64,000 nucleotides of DNA from DAINPP01 sp963667315. GTDB taxonomy: Bacteria; Thermotogota; Thermotogae; MWEM01. The notes beneath the pieces were generated by a model. It ran no database searches and was not told the origin of the DNA. It was given only the letters and a program-made list of their open reading frames with translations. Positions 8,001 to 17,170 of the stretch are shown piece after piece (position 1 is the stretch's first letter; each line of letters starts with the position of its first letter). The DNA lies in NCBI GenBank assembly GCA_963667315.1, contig OY763325.1, positions 2,108,001 through 2,172,000 on the forward strand. The letters run 5' to 3'. Made by a program: the position numbers and the translations under genes.

Positions 8001-9035
8001 TTAAGATAGCCTTATTCTTGGATCTATGAAGGCATATGAAATATCTACTATCAGGTTGACGAGAACCAGTATAAATGAGTAGAATATTGCCGAACCCAGA
8101 ATTGAGAAATAATCAAGCTGAGTAGCCGCCTGAGCCGTAAATCTTCCAAGTCCCGGTCTGTTGAAAACCGATTCGACGATAACAACACCGGCAAGCAGTG
8201 AAACGATCATACCACCTGCAACGGTTACTACCGGAATAAGCGCATTTCTCTTCGCATGTTTATTGATGACAACCGTTTCAGGCAACCCTTTCGCCCTTGC
8301 CGTTCGGATGTAATCCTTCTTAAGGACTTCAAGCATGGAAGATCGTGTGATTCTGAGAACGTATGCCCACCAGAGATAAGCAAGCGTGAGAATAGGTCCG
8401 ATAAGATGTCTGAGTGCATCCCATACAACATCAAATCTCAGATTCAGAATGCCATCAATCGTTGCCATTCTTGTGTAGGTATGCCATTCAGCTGAACGTA
8501 AAACCGCTTCCGTATTTACCGAGAGATAACCCGGCGGGAACCACCCCAGTATCGTATAGAATACCAGCAGGATAATCAACCCGAAAACGAAATCAGGCAT
8601 TGACCACCCGACCAGTGAGAATATTCGAATCCCGTGGTCAAGCGGCCGATTGTGATGGGTTCCTGATACGACCCCGAGGAATATACCACCCCAGATGACC
8701 GGAATAATGGCAAACAAAGCCAGTTCTATCGTGTAGGGAAGCCTTTCACCAATCGCTTCTGCTACTGGTTTTTTAGCAATGTTGGAATACCCCAAATCTC
8801 CCTGAAGGATATTCCCAATCCATTTGAAATACTGAATGTGTACCGGTTCGTCAAGACCATATTTTGCAATCAGTCTTTCGACCGCATCATCGGATTTTAA
8901 AGCTTCCGGACTCTTCACATATGTTGCTACCAACCTCTCTGGACCGAGCATCCAGATCATTGAAAAAATAATTAATGTTATGCCTATCAGGATGACAGGT
9001 AATAACAACAACCTTCTTATGATATAGGCTGCCAA
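8001..9035 (-). CDS. oppB: Oligopeptide-type ABC transporter permease (OppB/DppB)
   Basis: Inner-membrane permease, about 344 residues. The N-terminal membrane segment (YIIRRLLLLPVILIGITLIIF), the EAA-like loop ARAKGLPETVVINKHAKRNALIP and the C-terminus DPRIRLS are typical. An in-frame GTG at 9044 overlaps the ribosome binding site. The TTG at 9033-9035 lies correctly behind AGAGGTGG and gives the family's usual AYIIRRL beginning, so I chose it. First permease gene after the intergenic terminator. Confidence 0.9.
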   Translation of the reverse strand: MAAYIIRRLLLLPVILIGITLIIFSMIWMLGPERLVATYVKSPEALKSDDAVERLIAKYGLDEPVHIQYFKWIGNILQGDLGYSNIAKKPVAEAIGERLPYTIELALFAIIPVIWGGIFLGVVSGTHHNRPLDHGIRIFSLVGWSMPDFVFGLIILLVFYTILGWFPPGYLSVNTEAVLRSAEWHTYTRMATIDGILNLRFDVVWDALRHLIGPILTLAYLWWAYVLRITRSSMLEVLKKDYIRTARAKGLPETVVINKHAKRNALIPVVTVAGGMIVSLLAGVVIVESVFNRPGLGRFTAQAATQLDYFSILGSAIFYSFILVLVNLIVDISYAFIDPRIRLS

Positions 9036-9155
9036 GAAAGCCACCTCTCTTCTCTCTAATTTTTTTATTTATACCTTTATGACCATTCCACCGTATAACT
9101 TTTTTATATCATTCTTATTGTTTTCACAATAAATATGCACAAGTATAACTTTAAA

Positions 9156-9183
9156 TAAAAGAGCGGGATGCTAAACATCCCGC
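9156..9183 (-). terminator. Terminator between oppA and oppB
   Basis: GCGGGATG and CATCCCGC form an 8 bp stem with a five-base loop. On the minus strand TCTTTTATTT follows. Lying between the binding-protein gene and the permease genes, it probably lets oppA be expressed above the rest of the operon. Confidence 0.75.
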
Positions 9184-9210
9184 CCGATATTTTCTAATAT
9201 AACACTTCTA

Positions 9211-11046
9211 TTATTCCTTTGTTAAAGCGTAGAACTGTTCGTGGGATCTTGTCATATGCGGATACCATCCACCAACCCATTCTCTTTCAACGTGAAGTCC
9301 GAGTGGCTGGTATATAGGAATTCCAACATAATTGTCGATAACTTTCTGCTGAACTTCTTTGTAGAGTGCTGTTCTTTCGACAGGATCTGTGCTTGCGATT
9401 GCCTGTTCGATAAGTGCGTCAACATTTTCCGCTGCCCATTCCTGGTAAAGTACTCCACCACGATTTCCATAAACACCCTGTGAATGGTAGTATGTATGGA
9501 TAAAGTTATGTGGGTCTGGATAGTCAGGAAGCCATCCGATGATGTAGATAGCCGTGAGGTTGTTTCTGGAAGCCTTCAGGTATGTTGGCCAGTTAACACC
9601 AACAACGTCAACGTGGAATTTCGGGTTGAGTCCTTCTGTGTAAACCTTGATCATTTCTGCAACTGTCTGTCTTGTTTCGTTACCTGTGTTGTAAAGAAGC
9701 TGGAAATAGAAACCTTTTTCCCATACCTGTCCATCCCATGCTGCCTTCCATGATGCTTCAGCCTTTGCAAGGTCAAAATCATGCATTGGGAGTGTCGGGT
9801 CATAACCAAGGAATCCGGAAGGGAGATCTGAAGGAACTCTCTTACCAAGTCCGTTTACAACCTGATCGATGAATGCGTCAAAGTTGACGGAATGTGAAAC
9901 AGCTTTTCTACAGTTGATATCGCTGAAGAAGTCCTGTGGGATACCCTCTTCACCAAGCTGTCCGTTTCCGATGTATTCACTGTTTGGTGCGAGTGAGTAT
10001 GCAAAATGAAGGGAAGTGATGGATGATACATCGTATCCTTCGATAACTCTTACACCAGGAATACCTGTTACCTGATCTTTGTATGCTGCAGGTACGTAAC
10101 AAATATCAGCATCTCCGGCTTCAAGCATAGCCTTTCTTGTTGAGAATTCGTCGATTCCCCAAACGATTGCTGTTTCGATCTGTGCTGGACCTGCCCAGTA
10201 ATCTTCAAATCTCTTCATGATAACTTTCTGGTTGGCTGAATCCCATTCTTCGAGCATGAAAGGACCTGAACCGAGATCGTTTGCATGGAGATATGATTCT
10301 TCAGGCTGTAAGTCGTGCCATTTCCACCAACCGTCAGCATTGTTGTCCCATTCTCCGTTGGCCATGGCAACTGTGCTGTCGAAGATTGCACCCCATGAAC
10401 CGAAATGACAGATGATCTGCATGAATGGTGCGAATGCTTTGTGTGTTGTCATAACAACGTTGTTGCCATCTACTTCTACGAGCGGATCGATACATTCGTT
10501 GTAGAAAGCGATGAGTTTTTCTTTTGCTTCTTCTGAAGTTGGTTCCTTGTCTTCATTCACTGCATCGGCGTATGCCATACCAGAGAAGTCTTCAAACCAG
10601 CTTTCGAGACTTGCGTAAGCAGCCCCTGTGAAACCCTCATAAAGCATCCAGATTGGTCCACCGGCAGGATCCATGAGAAGATCTCTTTCGAATGAATATT
10701 CAACATCTGCAGGTGTTACAGGATTTCCTGTGTGGAACGTCATTCCTTCTCTGATTGGGAATATGTACGTTGTTCCATCTTCACTCCAGAGACCGTTGTC
10801 CTTTGTAGGAACTGTTTCTGCGATCATAGGAAGGAAATCATTAACACTTTCACCATCATACTGGATGAGGTTGTCATACATGTTAAGGATTGCTTCACCA
10901 GATGCTGTATCATAACTGTGAGCTGGGTCAAATGTTTCCGGCTGACCGATCTGTGCCTCAACGAATGTACCAGGGTTCTTCACTGCACCAAATGTCATAA
11001 CTGAAACTAAAACGACTAACAACAAAACGCCAAACTTTTTTGTCAT
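9211..11046 (-). CDS. oppA: ABC transporter solute-binding protein (OppA/DppA, SBP family 5)
   Basis: Secreted binding protein of 611 residues. The signal peptide is MTKKFGVLLLVVLVSVMTFGAV without a lipobox Cys. The SBP_bac_5 pattern includes GMTFHTGNPVTPADVEYSFER, GSGPFMLEEWD and CRKAVSHSVNFDAFI. It captures oligopeptides, or in Thermotogota-like bacteria often oligosaccharides; the ligand cannot be told here. First gene of the five-gene importer, behind its own promoter. Confidence 0.92.
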   Translation of the reverse strand: MTKKFGVLLLVVLVSVMTFGAVKNPGTFVEAQIGQPETFDPAHSYDTASGEAILNMYDNLIQYDGESVNDFLPMIAETVPTKDNGLWSEDGTTYIFPIREGMTFHTGNPVTPADVEYSFERDLLMDPAGGPIWMLYEGFTGAAYASLESWFEDFSGMAYADAVNEDKEPTSEEAKEKLIAFYNECIDPLVEVDGNNVVMTTHKAFAPFMQIICHFGSWGAIFDSTVAMANGEWDNNADGWWKWHDLQPEESYLHANDLGSGPFMLEEWDSANQKVIMKRFEDYWAGPAQIETAIVWGIDEFSTRKAMLEAGDADICYVPAAYKDQVTGIPGVRVIEGYDVSSITSLHFAYSLAPNSEYIGNGQLGEEGIPQDFFSDINCRKAVSHSVNFDAFIDQVVNGLGKRVPSDLPSGFLGYDPTLPMHDFDLAKAEASWKAAWDGQVWEKGFYFQLLYNTGNETRQTVAEMIKVYTEGLNPKFHVDVVGVNWPTYLKASRNNLTAIYIIGWLPDYPDPHNFIHTYYHSQGVYGNRGGVLYQEWAAENVDALIEQAIASTDPVERTALYKEVQQKVIDNYVGIPIYQPLGLHVEREWVGGWYPHMTRSHEQFYALTKE

Positions 11047-11408
11047 AGAGTTGCCCCCTTTTCTAATTTAGCCACTTAAGGCTATTCGATTACACGAGCT
11101 TATTATATCACAATTTTATTATTCTTCAAGGTGGGTTAACAAATTTCCCGTAATAGAGCACTGCAAAATGCTATTTCAATTAAGTACGTAAAACAAACAA
11201 TAAGGCGTGTTGTGTTATAGATACACCATAAACATTTTAACGCAGCCGCCTGCATGATTCGTTGTATTTTCATACACCATGAAAATCGATAGTGATTTTT
11301 TCACAGCATGAAAGAAACCAATTTTTCCTGATTGATGACTAATGAAACAATTTGCATTTCACATAATAATGGTATAATCATGCAAAATTATTGGATGCGG
11401 TGATCGAT
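11047..11408. other. Divergent intergenic region between oppA and popT
   Basis: About 360 bases without a gene. It contains the oppA promoter near 11102-11129, a small hairpin TAGCC/GGCTA at 11069-11084 in the oppA leader, and possible promoter elements for the plus-strand gene (TTGCAT at 11352, TATAAT at 11373-11378, spacing only 15). In between is AT-rich sequence with no other feature I could support. Confidence 0.6.
11102..11129 (-). promoter_or_regulatory. Promoter of the opp operon
   Basis: On the minus strand, -35 TTGAAG (11124-11129), 16-base spacer, -10 TATAAT (11102-11107), with TGA directly before the -10. Confidence 0.65.
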
Positions 11409-12254
11409 TTGGAAACGGTATGGATTGTAGTAAGCGGTGTATTGATGGGAATTGCAAATGTTATCCCGGGATTAAGCGGAGGGACATTGTTGTTGCTCAT
11501 GGGGACCTACACGAGATTTCTGGATGTGTTTGCTTCTCTCAATTTGAGAAATCTTAAGGCTTACAAATGGAAAGAAAACGCTCTTTTTATTCTCCTGATC
11601 GGAATCGGTGCCGTTGCCGGAATCCTGGGGACTTCCAAAGCAATGTCCTGGTTGCTTGAATTTCATCCGGTCCCCCTGTATCTGGTCCTTTTCGGATTAA
11701 TCGCAGGTTCGTTGGATGTTCTCACCAAAAAAACAGATTTCAAAAAAACGTCTTCATATGTATTCATGGTCATCGGTGCCGTTTTCATCCTGTTGATTTT
11801 TTTTCTTGGTCATTCCCATGAAGTCTCAAATATTACAGTTGAAACGGCAAATCCCCTGTTACTCTTCACAGCCGGTGTGGTCGCTTCCGCGACGATGGTG
11901 ATTCCGGGGATAAGCGGTTCCATGCTTTTATTACTTCTCGGTTTGTATAAGTCGGTTGTAGATTCCGTTTCAACCATGAATATTCTGAATATCCTTTTTA
12001 TAGGAATTGGTGCTATAATAGGGATAGTCGCGGCGAGTAAGGTCATAAAAATACTACTTGAAAAAAAACCGGTCCTGACGTACAGTTTTTTGCTGGGGTT
12101 GGTTGTCGCATCTTTGATTGATTTTTTCCCGATGGAAGTATTTGAAAGTTTGACATCGATAATAACAGGCATTATTGCTCTAATATTTGGTATAATTCTG
12201 GGGAGGATGTTGGTTAGACTCGAAAAAAAGATGGCGTTAGAAAAGACAGCTTAA
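11409..12254 (+). CDS. DUF368/PopT family polyprenyl-phosphate transporter
   Basis: Polytopic membrane protein of the DUF368 family. Members act as undecaprenyl-phosphate translocases, recycling the lipid carrier for cell-envelope polymers. The two internally repeated signatures ANVIPGLSGGT (N-terminal) and MVIPGISGSM (middle) are the family's hallmark half-repeats. Many hydrophobic helices span the roughly 281 residues. In-frame starts at 11391 and 11400 lack a ribosome binding site. The TTG at 11409 follows GGTGAT with four bases between and is preferred. Followed by 12279-13508 after a short gap. Confidence 0.85.
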   Translation: METVWIVVSGVLMGIANVIPGLSGGTLLLLMGTYTRFLDVFASLNLRNLKAYKWKENALFILLIGIGAVAGILGTSKAMSWLLEFHPVPLYLVLFGLIAGSLDVLTKKTDFKKTSSYVFMVIGAVFILLIFFLGHSHEVSNITVETANPLLLFTAGVVASATMVIPGISGSMLLLLLGLYKSVVDSVSTMNILNILFIGIGAIIGIVAASKVIKILLEKKPVLTYSFLLGLVVASLIDFFPMEVFESLTSIITGIIALIFGIILGRMLVRLEKKMALEKTA

Positions 12255-12278
12255 AAAATATAAAAAGAGGTGGTTGAA

Positions 12279-13508
12279 TTGCCGTCAAGAAACCCATTCA
12301 TGAGTCGGGTAAAAAGGCTCATGACAGGAAGAGAGGACAATTTTAACGAAGAACTGAGAAACATCACTGGTCCGAAGAGAATCTTTCAGGCCAGAACAGA
12401 AGCGGTAACCGTAAGTGACAGAATCCTGGAAAACCAGTTCCAGAAATATTCAATCGGAAACCTTGAAGGTGAAAAGAGAGAGATTTACGACTACGTTCCA
12501 TTCACAAAAGACATCAACGGATATGGCGTACATTTTAATCAGAGTGACCTGTTAAAAGAGACAACACAGCTTTACTATTTCTCATCCGATGAATTTAAAG
12601 ATGACAGACCAAAGGCAGAAATCTACACGAATCTTCTCATGATTGTCTTCTGGACAAATCTTGTAAAAGCTTATTTCGAACACGTTGTAGAATCTGAAGT
12701 TTCAAGATTAAAATCACTTGACCTGATCAGCAAAACATATGACGAACTTATCAAAGAAGAAGAAACAGCTGCATTACTCAACTCACTCACGATAGCCTTT
12801 GCATTCAGAAACCTTTCCGTCATCGCTGAGAATTCCGGTATTCCTTCCGGAAATCCATTTGACTATCAGTGGGTGGCAAGATATTACATCACAAAAATGA
12901 TTGAAGAAAGTAAAAACACAGCATCCGATTACATTGGAGACACCAGATGGTACGATGGTGTCCAGAAACTTTTCCACAGATTCTTCGACAAAGATTATTA
13001 TTTCTCCTCGTCAAACGGAATAGACGGCGTTCTCAACATCCCTGTATACTTAAAAGTCACAGATGAAATGCCGGCATTTGAAACAACGATCAAATCATCA
13101 CCGAGAACTCTGGATGATGTTATCAGAGAGACAAATCCCTCGAACAGAAAGTTCCTCCGAGAGATCCTCAGTATCGTTGAATATTCCTTCGAACTTTCAG
13201 TCAGTCTCAGTAATGATGTCGGCCTTTCCGTCGAAAAAGGAAAAGGCGATATCACTTTTGAAATGTACCCACAAACATACACACATTCATTGGCCGCATC
13301 TTATTGCGATATCATCTGTATTCCGGAAATAACACTTGAAAGAGTCCGGGAAACAAATCCCGAAGCAATCGAAAGACTTCTTCAGGCAGGATTTGAAGGC
13401 GATTCAGAAGGCAAACTCACACTCGTTCTCGACCACAAGATCGGAAGAAAGAGATGGGTCAACATCCTGAAGGTCCTCAGTGATATTTCAGGAATCAAAA
13501 AGGCTTAA
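12279..13508 (+). CDS. Unrecognised 409-residue soluble protein
   Basis: I do not recognise this protein. It has no signal peptide and no clear membrane segment. The N-terminus is basic (RNPFMSRVKRLM). The centre is mixed helical and aromatic (YYFSS, WYDGVQKLFHRFF). The C-terminus ends in a charged helix (GRKRWVNILKVL). An in-frame GTG at 12270 lies inside the AGAGGTGG ribosome binding site, so the TTG at 12279 is the likely start. It sits 24 bases after the PopT-like gene and shares its transcript, so a cell-envelope role is possible but unproven. Confidence 0.75.
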   Translation: MPSRNPFMSRVKRLMTGREDNFNEELRNITGPKRIFQARTEAVTVSDRILENQFQKYSIGNLEGEKREIYDYVPFTKDINGYGVHFNQSDLLKETTQLYYFSSDEFKDDRPKAEIYTNLLMIVFWTNLVKAYFEHVVESEVSRLKSLDLISKTYDELIKEEETAALLNSLTIAFAFRNLSVIAENSGIPSGNPFDYQWVARYYITKMIEESKNTASDYIGDTRWYDGVQKLFHRFFDKDYYFSSSNGIDGVLNIPVYLKVTDEMPAFETTIKSSPRTLDDVIRETNPSNRKFLREILSIVEYSFELSVSLSNDVGLSVEKGKGDITFEMYPQTYTHSLAASYCDIICIPEITLERVRETNPEAIERLLQAGFEGDSEGKLTLVLDHKIGRKRWVNILKVLSDISGIKKA

Positions 13509-13520
13509 AGCGATATAAAC

Positions 13521-13557
13521 AACAAAAAAGGACGGCTTTATGCCGTCCTTTTTTGTT
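13521..13557. terminator. Bidirectional terminator between convergent genes
   Basis: An A-run, GGACGGC, a short loop, CCGTCC and a T-run form a long symmetric hairpin. It serves both the plus-strand gene ending at 13508 and the minus-strand nfi gene ending at 13561. Confidence 0.92.
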
Positions 13558-13560
13558 TTC

Positions 13561-14262
13561 TTATTCATTCGCCCCAATCTTTTCAGCCTTAATCTTCTGA
13601 GATAATTCATGCGCCTGTCGCGTCGGCTCGGGTAATTTGTACCCGTCCACACAGGACATCACCAATCGCATGGAATCTTCAAGTGTTATCAGATGCCCGG
13701 GGGAAATGTAGAGAGGGTTTGTCTTCGGCTTTGTACATATCACGCCACCGATAACCTCTTTGTCCGGTTTTCTAAGTGGAAACCATTCACCGATTTTATC
13801 CGGTATGTCTTCCTCTGTTCCATAAAGACGGCTTTTTGCAACACCAATCGTCGGACGCTCAAGAAAAAGTCCCATATGCGAAGCCAACCCGAGGCCGCGG
13901 GGATGCGCGATTCCCTGCCCGTCAAAAAACACGACTTCCGGTTCGTTATGCAGTCTTTTCCACGTTTTTATAAAAGAAGGTGCCTCTCTGAAAGTTAATA
14001 ATCCGGGAATATAAGGGAAATTCACCCTGTTTGTAAGATATTTTTTTTCAACGTATTCAAGGTCGGGAAACGATAAAACAACGATTACCGTCAGAATATA
14101 GTCTTTATCCTCTACAGAAAAAAAAGATGAATCAACACCGGCTATCAGCCTCGGTAATTGACCAAGCTGCGTAAACCGCAATCTAGAAACCAGATCTTTT
14201 TGAATTTGTATCGCTTCTTCTCTTTCAACCTTAAAATCATGAAGTTCTCTTATGCTTGCCAG
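13561..14262 (-). CDS. nfi: Endonuclease V
   Basis: Repairs deaminated DNA by nicking beside hypoxanthine. Matches the Thermotoga-type enzyme as I remember it: IAGVDSSF (first catalytic Asp), FPYIPGLLTFRE, VVFFDGQGIAHPRGLGLASHMG (second Asp and wedge region), TIGVAKSRLYG and ISPGHLITLEDS. The first standard in-frame start (TTG at 14181) would delete the conserved IRELHDFKVEREEAIQIQ segment. Upstream of it a TAA stop leaves only a CTG at 14260-14262, behind GGAGGGAT. A CTG start giving 233 residues is therefore proposed. It begins three bases after the upstream gene's stop. Confidence 0.88.
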   Translation of the reverse strand: MASIRELHDFKVEREEAIQIQKDLVSRLRFTQLGQLPRLIAGVDSSFFSVEDKDYILTVIVVLSFPDLEYVEKKYLTNRVNFPYIPGLLTFREAPSFIKTWKRLHNEPEVVFFDGQGIAHPRGLGLASHMGLFLERPTIGVAKSRLYGTEEDIPDKIGEWFPLRKPDKEVIGGVICTKPKTNPLYISPGHLITLEDSMRLVMSCVDGYKLPEPTRQAHELSQKIKAEKIGANE

Positions 14263-14265
14263 AGT

Positions 14266-14541
14266 TTATCCCTCCTTCTTCGCCTTCTTCACCTCATCAT
14301 CGATGTAATCGAAAGCGTTCAGCTTTCTCAATATTTCTCTGGGGATTTTTCCGGAAGACTCAATATCGTTATAAATGATGAATGGATTTTTTATCCCCTG
14401 CTGATAAATGTATTCATACACTCTATCTTTGAATTCCTGTATTTTCCGTTTTTCAAAATTCCTTTTTCTAATCGTTCCCCACAGCATATAAGCGACTATG
14501 GCGATAAAAACAATCATCATTATTCCAACGCTTTGAACCAT
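14266..14541 (-). CDS. Small single-pass membrane protein, unknown
   Basis: 91 residues. One N-terminal membrane helix (IMMIVFIAIVAYMLWGT) is followed by a basic, helical cytoplasmic tail (KRNFEKRKIQEF ... DDEVKKAKKEG). I do not recognise a family. The ATG at 14541 lies behind GGAGGGG and overlaps the end of truA by 22 bases, so translation is likely coupled. Lies between truA and nfi. Confidence 0.72.
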   Translation of the reverse strand: MVQSVGIMMIVFIAIVAYMLWGTIRKRNFEKRKIQEFKDRVYEYIYQQGIKNPFIIYNDIESSGKIPREILRKLNAFDYIDDEVKKAKKEG

Positions 14542-15356
14542 TCTTTCCCCTCCAGTAATTCCGTCTCAGTCCACAAAGCCGAATTGATATAATACATGTG
14601 ATCAACTTTGTCAAAATCTATCTGATACAGGTACAAGCCATCAGGTGGTGCAGTCGTTGAGCTTGCGGAACGTTTTCTTTCAGCGATCACCGTTTTGATC
14701 ATCTCCGGTTCCCATTGCGATGTCCCCACTCTGACGAGGGCACCGACAATATTTCGAACCATCCGTCTCAGAAAAGACAAGCCTTCCACTCTGACCAGTA
14801 TGATTTTCCCGCCGTTAAGGGGAAATACCCTGACCCTGTAAACAATTCTGACGGGATCTTTATCTTTCCCCCGACTCTTCTTGTGAAAGGTCGTAAAATC
14901 GTGAACCCCTTCGATATATTTTGCCCCCTGACGCATCCGGTCAATATCCAACTTATACGGGAACCACCAGTAATTATTCTGAGTAAAGATATCCTGTTCC
15001 TCTTCATTTCTGATAAAATAATGATAGATTCTCCTTGTGGCATCAAATCTCGGATTAAATCGGTCATCAACCGTCTTCACACTTCGGATATAAATATCCG
15101 GCGGAAGATTGGCATTCAAAGCATTCCGGACATCTTTATCATACATCGTATCATATTTCACCTGAAAGGTGATGACCTGTCCATATCCATGAACGCCCGT
15201 ATCGGTTCTACCCGCTCCATATGTCGTCACCGGTTCCTTATAGATCTTTTCAAGGGCTTTTTCAAACTCCCCTTGTACCGTTCGATGGCCTTCCTGAAAC
15301 TGATACCCCTTAAACTGTGTCCCAACGTATGAGAAAGTAGCCGCTACTCGTCTCAT
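14520..15356 (-). CDS. truA: tRNA pseudouridine(38-40) synthase TruA
   Basis: Makes pseudouridine at positions 38-40 of the tRNA anticodon arm. Catalytic motif GRTDTGVHGYGQ near residue 50 (Asp is the nucleophile), ARRIYHYFI-type strand (TRRIYHYFI), FTTFHKKSRG, and FLRRMVRNIVGALVRVG, all standard. At 278 residues it is slightly longer than the Escherichia coli enzyme. Starts inside the lepA stop (ATGA overlap). Confidence 0.95.
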   Translation of the reverse strand: MRRVAATFSYVGTQFKGYQFQEGHRTVQGEFEKALEKIYKEPVTTYGAGRTDTGVHGYGQVITFQVKYDTMYDKDVRNALNANLPPDIYIRSVKTVDDRFNPRFDATRRIYHYFIRNEEEQDIFTQNNYWWFPYKLDIDRMRQGAKYIEGVHDFTTFHKKSRGKDKDPVRIVYRVRVFPLNGGKIILVRVEGLSFLRRMVRNIVGALVRVGTSQWEPEMIKTVIAERKRSASSTTAPPDGLYLYQIDFDKVDHMYYINSALWTETELLEGKEWFKALE

Positions 15357-17155
15357 TCTTCATCACCAACGGATAAAATCGCCAGGAATGCCTCCTGCGG
15401 GACCGTCACCTTACCGATACTTCTAAGCTTCTTTTTACCCTCTTTCTGTTTTTCAAGCAGCTTCATCTTTCGTGTGGCATCCCCGCCATAACATTTCGCA
15501 AGAACATCCTTCCTGAGCGCCTTAACCGTCTCACGGGCAATGACCCTTGCCCCCGCCTGAACCTGAACGGGTACTTCAAATTGATGCTGCGGAATAAGCT
15601 CTTTCAGTTTCTTTGCCAGCTCACGCGCCATATAGTCTTTTTTAGACGTATGAACAACAAGTGCCAGTGCTTCGACCGGTTCCCTGTTTAAAAGGATCTG
15701 TAACTTGATCATATCCGATTCCCTGTATTCCTTGAAATCATAATCCATTGATCCGTAGCCACGCGTTTTCGCCTTCAGTTTATCGAAGAAATCGTAAATG
15801 ATTTCGGAAAGCGGGATTTCATAATGGAGAACAAGCCTGTCTTTACCGGCATTCTCCATGTGTTTGAATTCTCCGCGTTTTTCCTGTTGTATATAGCCCA
15901 TGAGATTCCCCATATATTCATTTGGCGTGATAACCGTCAGATCAACATACGGCTCATACGTTGTGACCGGCATATTCGGATATTTTGCCGGATCGGTAAC
16001 ATCCATCATCTCTCCATCGGAACCTTCTATCTGCAGGACTACATTCGGTGCCGTCAGGATAACCGCGATGTCAAACTCCCTTTCGAGTCGCTCTTTCACG
16101 ACATCCATATGCAACAATCCGAGGAATCCGCATCTGAACCCAAAACCCAGGGCCGGTGAATTTTCAGATTCAAAACTGAGTGCGGCATCGTTCAATTTTA
16201 GCTTTTCAAGAGCCTTTCGTAATTCTATGAAATACTCAGGTGTTCCGGGATAGATACCGGCATACACCATCGGCTTGGCTTCTTTATACCCTTCAAGCGG
16301 GTGTTCCGTCGGATCAAACGCCATCGTAACTGTTTCACCAACCCTCGCTTCCGAGGCCTCCTTGATACCGGCGACGATATAACCGACTTCACCCGGTTCA
16401 AGGACATCTTTTGGCGTCAGCTGCGGCGAAAAAAGACCGACTTCCGACACATCATAGCGCTTCTTCGTATGCATCAGTTCTATCTTGTCTCCGACTTTCA
16501 GACTTCCGCCAAAGAGCCTGACATGTATGATAACGCCTCTGTATTTATCGTAATGCGCATCAAACACAAGGGCTCTTAATTTCTCTTCAACCTTTTCAAC
16601 AGGAGAAGGGACTTCTTTTACCACCTTTTCAAGCAGTTCGACGACTCCCTGACCTGTTTTACCGCTTGTCAGCAAACACTCTTCACCATCAAGCCCCACC
16701 AGATCTTCAATTTCCTTCTGAGTATTTTCCACATCAGAATTCGGCATATCCACCTTGTTCGCCGCCGAGATGATCTCTAATTCATTATCAAGTGCCAGAT
16801 AGGCATTGGCAACCGTCTGAGCCTCTACCCCCTGCGTCGAATCAACGAGAAGCACAGCTCCTTCACAGGCGGCAAGAGATCTTGATACTTCATAAGTAAA
16901 ATCGACATGCCCCGGCGTATCGATGATGTTGATCTGATACTCGTGACCATCTTCCGCCTTGTACAAAACCGTCACCGGATGTGCTTTGATGGTTATACCG
17001 CGCTCTCTCTCAAGGTCCATGCTGTCGAGAAACTGATCCTGCATCTCCCTTGAATCAACCGATTTTGTATACTCAAGTATTCTGTCCGTCAACGTCGTTT
17101 TTCCATGATCTATGTGTGCGATGATACTGATATTTCTGATAAATTCCGTTTTCAA
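15353..17155 (-). CDS. lepA: Elongation factor 4 (LepA)
   Basis: Ribosome-associated GTPase. G1 AHIDHGKTTLTDR, G2 region RGITIKAHPV, G3 DTPGHVDF, G4 NKVDMPN. The LepA-specific C-terminal domain with YGSMDYDFKEYRESD and ALAVVHTSKK-type segments is present, and it ends with the KCYGGDATRKMKLLEKQKEGKK stretch typical of LepA. 600 residues, normal length. The start is TTG, behind AAAGGGG. Between fliF and truA in a minus-strand operon. Confidence 0.96.
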   Translation of the reverse strand: MKTEFIRNISIIAHIDHGKTTLTDRILEYTKSVDSREMQDQFLDSMDLERERGITIKAHPVTVLYKAEDGHEYQINIIDTPGHVDFTYEVSRSLAACEGAVLLVDSTQGVEAQTVANAYLALDNELEIISAANKVDMPNSDVENTQKEIEDLVGLDGEECLLTSGKTGQGVVELLEKVVKEVPSPVEKVEEKLRALVFDAHYDKYRGVIIHVRLFGGSLKVGDKIELMHTKKRYDVSEVGLFSPQLTPKDVLEPGEVGYIVAGIKEASEARVGETVTMAFDPTEHPLEGYKEAKPMVYAGIYPGTPEYFIELRKALEKLKLNDAALSFESENSPALGFGFRCGFLGLLHMDVVKERLEREFDIAVILTAPNVVLQIEGSDGEMMDVTDPAKYPNMPVTTYEPYVDLTVITPNEYMGNLMGYIQQEKRGEFKHMENAGKDRLVLHYEIPLSEIIYDFFDKLKAKTRGYGSMDYDFKEYRESDMIKLQILLNREPVEALALVVHTSKKDYMARELAKKLKELIPQHQFEVPVQVQAGARVIARETVKALRKDVLAKCYGGDATRKMKLLEKQKEGKKKLRSIGKVTVPQEAFLAILSVGDEE

Positions 17156-17170
17156 ATTTCTTTACCCCTT

